Positions 1 to 6,950 of a DNA stretch of 64,000 nt are shown piece after piece (position 1 is the first letter of the stretch; every line of letters starts with the position of its first letter). The position numbers and the translations under genes are program-made. The DNA comes from an uncultured SAR86 cluster bacterium (lineage in GTDB: Bacteria > Pseudomonadota > Gammaproteobacteria > Magnimaribacterales > AG-339-G14). The notes under the pieces are model-generated. The model saw only the letters and a program-made list of their open reading frames with translations. It made no database searches and was not told where the DNA came from. Where the stretch lies: the NCBI GenBank assembly GCA_902587545.1, contig CACILL010000001.1, forward strand, positions 1 to 64,000, written 5' to 3'.

Positions 1-547
1 AATCGTCATTGGATCTATCGTGAGATGAAAAAATAATTTTTGCTCCAGCATTAATTTTCATATCAAAGATTTCCTGAAGAAGATCAGTCGTTTTGCGATC
101 TAAATTATTGAAAGGCTCATCAAGAAGATAGAGATTAGCAGTTGAAAGCATAAAACTTGCAATATTGATTTTTCGTTTTTGCCCTTCTGAAAGATATGCT
201 GACTGAATATCAGAACAATCAATAAGATCTAGTTGTTCGAGAACAGAATTAATCTGAGTATAAGGAATTTCAGGCAGTCTGATATCAAAATAAATGTTCT
301 CTCTAGGTGATAAATTATTTTTTAATCCGGTTTTATGACCCGAATAAAATACTAAATTATCATCTGAAAAAGATAAGTCTCCTTCGTAATTTTTATAAAT
401 GCCCGAAAGAATTTTTAGCAAAGTTGATTTGCCAGAACCGTTATCTCCTACGAGCTTAAAAACACTATAGTTTGCAAATTCAAAGCTCAGGTTTGAAAAA
501 ATATATTTATCATCAAACTTGTATGATAAATTTGCTGTTTTTAGCAT
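1..547 (-). CDS. ccmA: CcmA-like haem exporter ABC ATPase (3' end cut by window)
   Basis: This is the ATP-binding subunit of an ABC transporter, most like CcmA, which with CcmB/CcmC serves haem delivery in cytochrome c maturation at the inner membrane. I read it from an ATG at 547 down to the window edge, about 182 codons. Visible are Walker A GDNGSGKST (residues 34-42), a segment GHKTGLKNNLSPRENIYF that resembles the CcmA Q-loop region, the signature LSEGQKRK and Walker B LLDEPFNNLD, followed by an H-loop SSHD near the edge. CcmA proteins are about 200 aa, so only the last 20 or so residues are missing. ccmB and ccmC would be expected to the left, outside the window. An unrelated small ABC ATPase cannot be fully excluded. 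Confidence 0.8.
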   Translation of the reverse strand, partial: MLKTANLSYKFDDKYIFSNLSFEFANYSVFKLVGDNGSGKSTLLKILSGIYKNYEGDLSFSDDNLVFYSGHKTGLKNNLSPRENIYFDIRLPEIPYTQINSVLEQLDLIDCSDIQSAYLSEGQKRKINIASFMLSTANLYLLDEPFNNLDRKTTDLLQEIFDMKINAGAKIIFSSHDRSNDD

Positions 548-630
548 CTAAATATGCGGTTATTACTAAAATTAATTAAATTCGGTCGTTATTATAACTA
601 TAATATCTATTCAAAATTTGAGTATTAAAT

Positions 631-1083
631 ATGGACTTTGGAAAGAGAATAAGTATAGAAGCCGTAGAAGAAGGTAATGAATTCATGCCTAAGTTCGATG
701 ATCAGGGCCTTATTCCAGTAATAACTATGGAAGAAAGCTCAAATCTGGTCTTGATGCATGGTTATCTGAACAAGGAGGCTTTAAAAATCTCAATTGAGAC
801 TAAGCAAGCTCATTATTGGAGTAGAAGCAGAGAGCAGTTGTGGAAAAAAGGCGAAACAAGTGGTCTATATCAAAATATCAAAGAAATTCTTGTTGATGAC
901 GATCAAGATTGTATGATTTTTAAAGTAGAAGTTGAAGGTTCAGGAGCAAGTTGTCACGTAGGTTATAAATCCTGTTTCTACAGATCAGTAGAAAACTTTA
1001 AAGACTTAGAGTATGTAGAAGATGAGAAATTATTTGATCCTGAGGAAGTCTACGAAGGACAAGAAAATCCTACCAAACTTTAA
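631..1083 (+). CDS. hisI: Phosphoribosyl-AMP cyclohydrolase
   Basis: HisI opens the adenine ring of phosphoribosyl-AMP, the third step of histidine synthesis, in the cytoplasm. The 150-aa protein has the family core: HYWSRSREQLWKKGETSG from residue 61, the Mg-binding acidic cluster DDDQD at 89-93, and the zinc cysteines C94, C108 and C115 in CHVGYKSCFYR. The length fits a monofunctional HisI with no HisE (pyrophosphatase) domain. The ATG at 631 is preceded by a TATAAT-like -10 box at 599-604. No other his gene is nearby; ccmA is divergent on the left and a tRNA follows after 5 bases, so the two may share a transcript. Confidence 0.95.
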   Translation: MDFGKRISIEAVEEGNEFMPKFDDQGLIPVITMEESSNLVLMHGYLNKEALKISIETKQAHYWSRSREQLWKKGETSGLYQNIKEILVDDDQDCMIFKVEVEGSGASCHVGYKSCFYRSVENFKDLEYVEDEKLFDPEEVYEGQENPTKL

Positions 1084-1088
1084 ATTTA

Positions 1089-1164
1089 GCCCTTGTAGTT
1101 TAATCGGATAAAACGGCCGCCTCCTAAGTGGCAGCTCCAGGTTCGATTCCTGGCAGGGGCACCA
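1089..1164 (+). tRNA. tRNA-Arg (anticodon CCT)
   Basis: A 76-base cloverleaf. Acceptor arms GCCCTTG (1089-1095) and CAGGGGC pair with one G-T wobble. The anticodon stem GCCGC/GTGGC closes the loop CTCCTAA, which places CCT as the anticodon, and the T-loop GTTCGATTC is standard. The CCA end is encoded (1162-1164). It decodes the rare AGG arginine codon and lies 5 bases after the hisI stop. Confidence 0.96.
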
Positions 1165-1176
1165 AACAGAAAATTA

Positions 1177-1416
1177 TTAAGTTCTAGGTTTAGCTTCGTT
1201 AACTGTTAGTTTTCTACCTTCAAGATCAGAGTCATTCATGGCTTCAATTGCTTCTGGACCTCCAGACTCTAATTCAACAAAGCCAAAGCCTCTTGATCTC
1301 TTAGAAACTCTGTCCGTAATGACATTTGCTGATATGACACTGCCAAATTCAGAAAATAATTCTTCTAATTGAGAATTGTCGACACTCCATGGGAGATTTC
1401 CTACATATAATTTCAT
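1177..1416 (-). CDS. Single-RRM RNA-binding protein
   Basis: A 79-aa protein that is one RNA recognition motif and little else. RNP2 is LYVGNL at residues 3-8 and RNP1 is RGFGFVEL at 42-49, with the spacing of bacterial glycine-poor RRM proteins related to the cyanobacterial Rbp family. It presumably binds single-stranded RNA in the cytoplasm; targets cannot be told from sequence. The ATG at 1416 is clear. It lies convergent with tRNA-Arg (12 bases apart) and downstream of metY but separated from it by a terminator, so it is probably transcribed on its own. Confidence 0.93.
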   Translation of the reverse strand: MKLYVGNLPWSVDNSQLEELFSEFGSVISANVITDRVSKRSRGFGFVELESGGPEAIEAMNDSDLEGRKLTVNEAKPRT

Positions 1417-1506
1417 ATTTACCTTTAAGTTAAGGCATTAAATACTAAATAAAAATTAATATCAGTTTTATTTAGAAAATTTTTCGAAAAAATTAAGTAT
1501 ATAACT

Positions 1507-1539
1507 AGAAAAATTATCCCTCTTGTTTCCAAGAGGGAT
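1507..1539 (-). terminator. Rho-independent terminator of metY
   Basis: Downstream of the metY stop, the minus strand carries ATCCCTCTT, a six-base loop and AAGAGGGAT (perfect 9-bp stem, 1516-1539), followed by a short U-rich tract AATTTTTCT. The hairpin is symmetrical and could also work on the plus strand, where AT-rich sequence with a T6 run follows it, but only the minus orientation has an upstream gene. Confidence 0.75.
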
Positions 1540-1548
1540 AAATATTTT

Positions 1549-2856
1549 TTATTTTGAAGCTTTATCTATGGCTTGAGAAATATCTGCAATAATATCTTCG
1601 GCATTTTCAATACCGATTGATAATCTTACATATCCAGGTGTCACACCTGCAGATAACTGCTCCTCAGGAGCAAGCTGACTATGAGTCGTTGTTGCTGGAT
1701 GAATTGCAAGAGATCTTGAATCTCCAATATTTGCAACATGATAAAGAAGCTCTAAGGAATCGATAAATTTACTTCCAGCTTCTTTTCCGCCAGGTAACTC
1801 AAAACCAATAAGAGCACCATAACCACCAGTCATGTATTTATCTGCTTTTTCCTTTTCAGCGCCTTCAAAAAGACCAGGATAAGTAACTGATTGGACTTTT
1901 TTGTTAGAAGCCAAAAATTCAGCAACTTGTTGCGCGTTGTTAGCATGTTCGCGCATTCTCAAGGGCAAGGTTTCTAATCCTTGAATAAACATCCATGCAT
2001 TGAAAGGGCTCATAGCTCCGCCCAAGTCTCTAAGAAGTGTAGTTCTTAATTTGAGTAAGTAAGCAAACGGTAAGCCCATGTTTTTGGTCACTTGCTCATC
2101 CCAAACAACGCCACCATAGCAAGGATCAGGGGTATTTAAGGCAGGCTGTCTGTCTACGCCAGCTTTACCCCAATCAAAATTACCACCGTCAAGAATAAGT
2201 CCTCCGATAGTTGTTCCATGTCCACCTATGTATTTTGTAGTTGAATAGGTAGTCACTGCAGCTCCGTGGTCAAAAGGACGACAAAGAACTGGGGCAGCAG
2301 TATTGTCTACGATCAATGGAATACCGTGTTTTCTACCTATTTCTGCAACTTCACCAATTGGAAATACTTGAAGTTTTGGATTAGGTAGAGTTTCTGCAAA
2401 ATAAGCTCTGGTATTTTCATCAGTAGCTTTTTCAAAATTAGCGGGATCTGTTGGATCTACAAATCTAACCTCAATTCCCATTTCTCTGAGATTGTTTTTG
2501 AACTGGTTGTATGTTCCGCCATACAAGTGTGAAGATGAGACAATGTTATCCCCTGCTCTAGCAAGGTTTTGAATTGAATACGCTGATGCGGTTTGTCCTG
2601 AAGAAACAGCTAAACCTGCTGCAGCTCCATCTAAAGCTGCCATTCTTTGCTCTAAAACGTCACAAGTAGGATTCATGATTCGAGTGTAAATGTTTCCGAA
2701 TTCTTGCAAACCAAATAAGCTTGCTGCGTGAGCAGTATCATTAAATTGGTAACTAGTAGTTTGGTGAATAGGAACAGCTACTGAACCAGTAGTTTCATCA
2801 TTACGCCACCCTGCGTGCAGAGCAATTGTCTCTAAATTTTTTCCTTCATATGCCAT
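1549..2856 (-). CDS. metY: O-acetylhomoserine sulfhydrylase (homocysteine synthase)
   Basis: A PLP enzyme of the Cys/Met metabolism family that makes homocysteine directly from O-acetylhomoserine and sulfide, in the cytoplasm. The PLP lysine is K208 in STTKYIGGHG; SSGQTASAYS (85-94) and VDNTAAP (183-189) are other family blocks. At 435 aa it has the MetY length, longer than MetB, MetC or MetZ. I place the start at the ATG at 2856 (protein MAYEGKN), with a good AGGAGA ribosome site 7 bases ahead. An in-frame start 75 bases further upstream lies inside the SAM-II aptamer and terminator and is rejected. Expression should be switched off by S-adenosylmethionine through that leader. Confidence 0.95.
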   Translation of the reverse strand: MAYEGKNLETIALHAGWRNDETTGSVAVPIHQTTSYQFNDTAHAASLFGLQEFGNIYTRIMNPTCDVLEQRMAALDGAAAGLAVSSGQTASAYSIQNLARAGDNIVSSSHLYGGTYNQFKNNLREMGIEVRFVDPTDPANFEKATDENTRAYFAETLPNPKLQVFPIGEVAEIGRKHGIPLIVDNTAAPVLCRPFDHGAAVTTYSTTKYIGGHGTTIGGLILDGGNFDWGKAGVDRQPALNTPDPCYGGVVWDEQVTKNMGLPFAYLLKLRTTLLRDLGGAMSPFNAWMFIQGLETLPLRMREHANNAQQVAEFLASNKKVQSVTYPGLFEGAEKEKADKYMTGGYGALIGFELPGGKEAGSKFIDSLELLYHVANIGDSRSLAIHPATTTHSQLAPEEQLSAGVTPGYVRLSIGIENAEDIIADISQAIDKASK

Positions 2857-2877
2857 GGTTTGTCTCCTATAAATATT

Positions 2878-2910
2878 AAAAAAAACCTGTTTGCTTTCGC
2901 TAAACAGGTT
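2878..2910 (-). terminator. Intrinsic terminator of the SAM-II leader
   Basis: On the minus strand, AACCTGTTT (2902-2910) pairs perfectly with AAACAGGTT (2884-2892) around an inner GC-GAAA-GC loop, and the stem runs into a U tract (As at 2878-2885 on the plus strand). It ends 22 bases before the metY ATG, so transcripts stopping here carry no coding sequence. The 5' arm and loop can instead pair with the 3' strand of the riboswitch aptamer, which would act as an antiterminator. Confidence 0.9.
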
Positions 2911-2916
2911 AAAAAG

Positions 2917-2970
2917 AATCCTTTTTAGCAAAGTTTATAAAGCGTTTGCAAGTCGGTTAAATCAACGCTA
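2917..2970 (-). promoter_or_regulatory. SAM-II riboswitch aptamer upstream of metY
   Basis: The metY leader read on the minus strand contains AGCGTTGATTTAACCGACTT followed by GCAAACGCT, a linker, and TTTGCTAAAAAGG. This matches the SAM-II consensus block by block: stem P1 (AGCGT with ACGCT), the invariant GATTTAACC loop, the pseudoknot in which GCAA pairs with the later TTGC, and the 3' CTAAAAAGG strand. SAM-II is a small H-type pseudoknot that binds S-adenosylmethionine and represses methionine genes. A possible -10 box TATATT lies at 2978-2983, placing the transcript start close to the 5' edge of P1. The aptamer sits directly before a terminator, so control here looks transcriptional. Confidence 0.92.
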
Positions 2971-3012
2971 TAAATGCAATATACACAAAAATATCAAAAA
3001 AGAGAAAAAAAA

Positions 3013-3873
3013 ATGAAAGATTTTGAAAGTTTAAAAACTTCTACAAAGAATAAAGTTTTAACAGTAGTCTTTAATAGACCAGAGAAAATGAATACTTTTT
3101 CTGGACAAATGTTGAAAGATATTTTAGAGCTACTTGATGAGGCTGAAAAAGATGATGACATTCGAGCGGTAATTTTTACTGGTTCTGGAAAAGCTTTTTG
3201 TGCGGGAGCAGATCTATCTTCAGGTGAGGATACGTTTGATATGTCCGATAAAGACAAAGATAAAACTGAAGTTAAAAGAGATACTGGCGGGATACTAACT
3301 TTAAGGTTGTTTGACTTTAAAAAACCATTGATTGCAGCAATAAATGGAGCAGCTGTAGGTGTAGGAGTGACTATGACACTTCCTATGGATGTCAGAATAT
3401 GTTCTGAGAGGGCTAAATTTGGCTTCGTATTTGCTAAAAGAGGCATCGTTCCTGAAGCTTGTTCAAGTTGGTTTCTCCCTAAGATTGTTGGTATTTCCAA
3501 TGCCTTGCAGTGGTGTTTCTCTGGAAAAATATTTATGCCTCAAGAAGCTCTTGAAAAAGGATTAGTTACGGAAGTTACTCCAGAAGATAAATTACTTGAA
3601 AGAGCTGAAGAAATAGCAGCAGATTTTGTTGAAGTCACTTCTAGTCTTTCAGTAACTCTTATCAGGCAAATGTTGTGGAAAATGCTTGGTACTGATCATC
3701 CTATGGAAGCTCATAAAATTGACTCTCGAGGAGTATATTCTCTTGGTAAAACCGGTGAAGCCAGAGAGGGTGTAATGTCCTTCTTAGAAAAGAGAGAGCC
3801 AAACTTTCCTGGAAAGGTTAGCAAAGATTTGCCTGAATTTTACCCTTGGTGGGAAGACAAAGAATTCAAATAA
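3013..3873 (+). CDS. Enoyl-CoA hydratase/isomerase family protein
   Basis: A crotonase-fold enzyme (286 aa) acting on enoyl-CoA or a related acyl-CoA in the cytoplasm. The oxyanion-hole block is AFCAGADLS at residues 61-69, and a second active-site block RGIVPEACSSWFLP carries E148, at the place of the catalytic glutamate of hydratases and isomerases. The start is taken at the ATG at 3013 (MKDFESL); a further in-frame ATG at 2974 would add 13 basic residues and fall in the divergent metY promoter. The gene overlaps the next by one base (TAATG), indicating translational coupling with the carboxyltransferase. Substrate is unknown. Confidence 0.88.
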   Translation: MKDFESLKTSTKNKVLTVVFNRPEKMNTFSGQMLKDILELLDEAEKDDDIRAVIFTGSGKAFCAGADLSSGEDTFDMSDKDKDKTEVKRDTGGILTLRLFDFKKPLIAAINGAAVGVGVTMTLPMDVRICSERAKFGFVFAKRGIVPEACSSWFLPKIVGISNALQWCFSGKIFMPQEALEKGLVTEVTPEDKLLERAEEIAADFVEVTSSLSVTLIRQMLWKMLGTDHPMEAHKIDSRGVYSLGKTGEAREGVMSFLEKREPNFPGKVSKDLPEFYPWWEDKEFK

Positions 3874-5411
3874 TGTCTTGGAAAAAAGAAATTTCCCAGA
3901 TTAAGCTTAGAGAGAAGCTGGCTAAGCAACAAGGCGGTCCTGAAGCGGTAAAGTTACAGCATAATAAAGGACGTCTTACTTTACGCGAGAGAATAGATCT
4001 TTTGCTTGATAAAGAATCTTTTGAAGAGATTGGAAAAGTTGCTGGAGGAGCTGAATATGATGATGAAGGAAATCTAACTTCCCTTACCCCAGCAAATTTT
4101 ATTTTAGGCTTTGGAAAAATTGATGGACAAGATGTAATAGTTGGCGGTGAAGATTTTACAGTTAAAGGCGGCTCTCCCAATGCAGCAGGTTTAAGAAAGA
4201 GTGTTTATACAGAAGATTTAGCAGTTAAACATAAATTCCCTTTAATTAGACTTCATGAAGGTGGGGGAGGCTCAGTTGCAGGACCTAGTAAAGAAAAAAA
4301 AGGTTATGGCGGAGATCCAGTTTTTGCAAGATCAAGATTTAAGTCTGTTGCGCAAACTTTAAAAGAAGTACCAGTTGTTTCAGCTGCCCTGGGCCCTGTT
4401 GCAGGACTGCCAGCCTCTAGATTTGTAGGCTCTCACTTCAGAATAATGGTTAAAGATAACGCTCAAATTTTAGTTGCAGGTCCAGCTGTGGTCTCTAGAG
4501 CCTTTGGTAAAGATTTTACAAAAGAGGAGTTGGGAGGCTCTGACGTTCACAAAAAAAATGGTGTTACAGACAATATTGCAGAGTCTGAAGAGGACGCTTT
4601 TAATCAAATTAAAAAGTTTTTATCATTCTTTCCAGCAAATATATATGAGCTCCCGCCAAAAAAAGATTCAAAAGATGAGACAGATAGATCGGAAAAACTT
4701 CTTGAAGAAATCATTCCTAAGGATAGAAAAAAAACCTATGAGATGAGAGAGATAATCAAAATGGTAGTTGATGATAAAGATTTTTTTGAGATGTCAAATT
4801 TTTTTGGTAGAGGGATCATTACAGGATTTGCTCGACTTAATGGTTTTTCAGTTGGAATTTTTGCAAATGATAGTAACTTTTATGCTGGTTCAATGACTGC
4901 TGATAATGCAAAAAAAACCACTCGTTTTATCAAACTATGCGATCAATTTAATATTCCAATCTTAACAATTGTTGATGAACCCGGCTTCTTAATAGGCAAA
5001 AAAGCTGAAGAAGACGCAACCATACTTCATGGAACAGAGGCAGTTTTGGCTGCTGCAGATTCCTCTATTCCATGGTGTACTCTCATGGTAAGAAAATCTT
5101 TTGGAGTTGCAGCTGCAGCTCACTTTGGAGAAGATCCTTATGTGTTAGCTTGGCCTTCTTCAGAAGCAGGCGCCCTACCATTAGAGGGAGGAGTTGCTGT
5201 TGCTTTCGGCAAAGAAATTGCCAAAGCGAAAGATCCAGAAAAAAAGAGGAAGGAAATTGAAGAAAAATTAGCAAAGTCTCAAAGTCCCTTCCCCAGGGCA
5301 GAAGCTTTTTCCGTGCATGAAATTATTGACCCGAAAGACACAAGGCAGTATCTTTGCTCATGGATTACTAGAGTCCAAAAAAGTTTAGAAGTAAAATTAC
5401 TAGATAAATAA
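3873..5411 (+). CDS. Acyl-CoA carboxylase carboxyltransferase (PccB/MccB-like)
   Basis: A 512-aa protein of the propionyl/methylcrotonyl-CoA carboxylase beta family, with the two crotonase-like halves of a carboxyltransferase. N-terminal signs are GRLTLRERIDLLLD and the glycine-rich RLHEGGGGSVAG. C-terminal signs are DEPGFLIGKKAEEDATILHG and MVRKSFGVAAAAHFG, typical of the acyl-CoA binding half. It would move a carboxyl group between carboxybiotin and an acyl-CoA, but no biotin carboxylase or biotin-carrier gene is in the window. It starts at the ATG overlapping the crotonase stop, and 16 bases separate it from the aldehyde dehydrogenase. Confidence 0.9.
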   Translation: MSWKKEISQIKLREKLAKQQGGPEAVKLQHNKGRLTLRERIDLLLDKESFEEIGKVAGGAEYDDEGNLTSLTPANFILGFGKIDGQDVIVGGEDFTVKGGSPNAAGLRKSVYTEDLAVKHKFPLIRLHEGGGGSVAGPSKEKKGYGGDPVFARSRFKSVAQTLKEVPVVSAALGPVAGLPASRFVGSHFRIMVKDNAQILVAGPAVVSRAFGKDFTKEELGGSDVHKKNGVTDNIAESEEDAFNQIKKFLSFFPANIYELPPKKDSKDETDRSEKLLEEIIPKDRKKTYEMREIIKMVVDDKDFFEMSNFFGRGIITGFARLNGFSVGIFANDSNFYAGSMTADNAKKTTRFIKLCDQFNIPILTIVDEPGFLIGKKAEEDATILHGTEAVLAAADSSIPWCTLMVRKSFGVAAAAHFGEDPYVLAWPSSEAGALPLEGGVAVAFGKEIAKAKDPEKKRKEIEEKLAKSQSPFPRAEAFSVHEIIDPKDTRQYLCSWITRVQKSLEVKLLDK

Positions 5412-5427
5412 ACGAAAGAGGATAAAT

Positions 5428-6861
5428 ATGAAAGTTTGTGAAGAGTTTTATATAAATGGTGAATGGGTAAAACCCGTTAATGACTTAAAAACTTTAGATG
5501 TAATTAACCCTGCTACAGAGGAAGTCTTTGGAAGAATTGCGCTAGGAGATAAAGATGATGTTGATGCTGCAGTCGAAGCAGCTTGTAGAGCTTTTGAAAG
5601 CTTTGGTTATAGTTCAGTCGAAGAAAGAGTAAGCCTGCTTGAAAAAATATTAGAAGTATATCAAGGTAAATACGATGAAATTGCAGAGACTATTTCTTCT
5701 GAAATGGGTGCTCCTATAGGTTTATCTAAAGCTGCTCAAGCAGCTACCGGTCTTGGCCACTTTAGTACGGCTTTAGAAACTTTAAAAAATTATAAATTTG
5801 AAGAAATTAAAGGCTCTGCTCTCATTAGAAAAGAGCCTATTGGTGTGGTTGGAATGATTACTCCTTGGAATTGGCCAATAAACCAAATTTCTTGCAAAGT
5901 CGGCCCTGCTCTTGCAGCTGGCTGTACTATGGTTCTAAAACCAACTGAAATTGCTCCATTCAATGCAATTCTTTTAGCTGATGTTCTTCATGAGGCTGGA
6001 GTTCCAAAAGGTGTTTTTAATTTAGTAAATGGTGATGGGCCTTCTGTTGGTGAAGCAATGTCTGCTCACCCTAAGATAGATATGATGTCTTTCACAGGCT
6101 CCACAAGAGCAGGAGTTGCAGTTGCCAAGGGTTCTGCAGATACTGTTAAAAGGGTTCATCAAGAATTAGGTGGAAAATCAGCGAATATCATTTTAGACGA
6201 TGCTGATTTTGGTAAGGCTGTAACAAAGGGTACAGCGCATATGTTCAATAATACCGGGCAGTCATGTAATGCGCCTTCAAGAATGCTTGTTCCTGCCTCT
6301 AGACAAGATGAAGCTAAAGAAGCTGCAAAAGCAGTAGCCGAAGGAATAGTTGTTGGAGATCCCTCTGACGAGTCAACTAATATGGGGCCTGTTGTGAGCG
6401 ATGTTCAATTCAATAAAATTCAAGGTCTCATCGAGAAAGGTATTGAAGAAGGTGCTGAGGTAGTAGTCGGAGGGCCTGGAAAGCCTGAAGGCTTAAATCA
6501 AGGCTATTTTGTCAAGCCAACTGTCTTTGCAAATGTTTCCAATGATATGACCATAGCTAGAGAGGAAATTTTTGGACCTGTTTTATGTATCATTCCTTAC
6601 AAAGATGAAGATGATGCTATAAAGATTGCAAATGACACTCCTTATGGATTATCGGGTTACGTATCTTCTGAAGATCCTGAACATGCTTTAAGTGTAGCTA
6701 GAAGGATTAGAAGTGGAAATGTTCATATCAATAATAAACCTACGGGAATTGATGCCCCTTTTGGTGGATTTAAACAATCTGGGAATGGCAGAGAATGGGG
6801 AGAATTTGGCTTTGAAGAGTTTTTAGAAATAAAAGCTGTAATGGGCTACGCCTCAAAATAA
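5428..6861 (+). CDS. NAD(P)-dependent aldehyde dehydrogenase
   Basis: A 477-aa aldehyde dehydrogenase that oxidises an aldehyde to the acid. Catalytic residues are all present: N148 in PWNWP, E246 in HQELGGKSANI and the nucleophile C280 in NNTGQSCNAPSRM; SFTGSTRAG (221-229) is the cofactor loop. The best resemblance is to the broad ALDH class that includes betaine and vanillin-type dehydrogenases, so the substrate cannot be named. The ATG follows an AGAGG ribosome site. It is the third gene of the crotonase-carboxyltransferase-ALDH operon, suggesting that a CoA ester or free acid from an aldehyde feeds the same pathway. Confidence 0.92.
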   Translation: MKVCEEFYINGEWVKPVNDLKTLDVINPATEEVFGRIALGDKDDVDAAVEAACRAFESFGYSSVEERVSLLEKILEVYQGKYDEIAETISSEMGAPIGLSKAAQAATGLGHFSTALETLKNYKFEEIKGSALIRKEPIGVVGMITPWNWPINQISCKVGPALAAGCTMVLKPTEIAPFNAILLADVLHEAGVPKGVFNLVNGDGPSVGEAMSAHPKIDMMSFTGSTRAGVAVAKGSADTVKRVHQELGGKSANIILDDADFGKAVTKGTAHMFNNTGQSCNAPSRMLVPASRQDEAKEAAKAVAEGIVVGDPSDESTNMGPVVSDVQFNKIQGLIEKGIEEGAEVVVGGPGKPEGLNQGYFVKPTVFANVSNDMTIAREEIFGPVLCIIPYKDEDDAIKIANDTPYGLSGYVSSEDPEHALSVARRIRSGNVHINNKPTGIDAPFGGFKQSGNGREWGEFGFEEFLEIKAVMGYASK

Positions 6862-6950
6862 TCTTCGTCATAGTAAGATGGCTATCTTAGTTACCAGTTT
6901 AGCTGGTTAAATAAGTAGTAGTTATGTACGGCATTGAAAAAATATTTACT

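Noticed and set aside
2857-2931. N-terminal extension of metY by 25 codons to an upstream in-frame start
   Set aside because: The extra codons lie in the terminator and SAM-II aptamer, the resulting peptide resembles no MetY, and the ATG at 2856 has a strong AGGAGA ribosome site and begins with the conserved family N-terminus.
2974-3012. Upstream ATG for the crotonase
   Set aside because: It would add 13 mostly basic, low-complexity residues and would lie in the divergent metY promoter; the ATG at 3013 starts at the family N-terminus.
6870-6920. Hairpin TTACCAG/CTGGTTAA as a terminator between the aldehyde dehydrogenase and wzi-like genes
   Set aside because: The stem is only about 5-7 pairs and no U tract follows; it is too weak to call.
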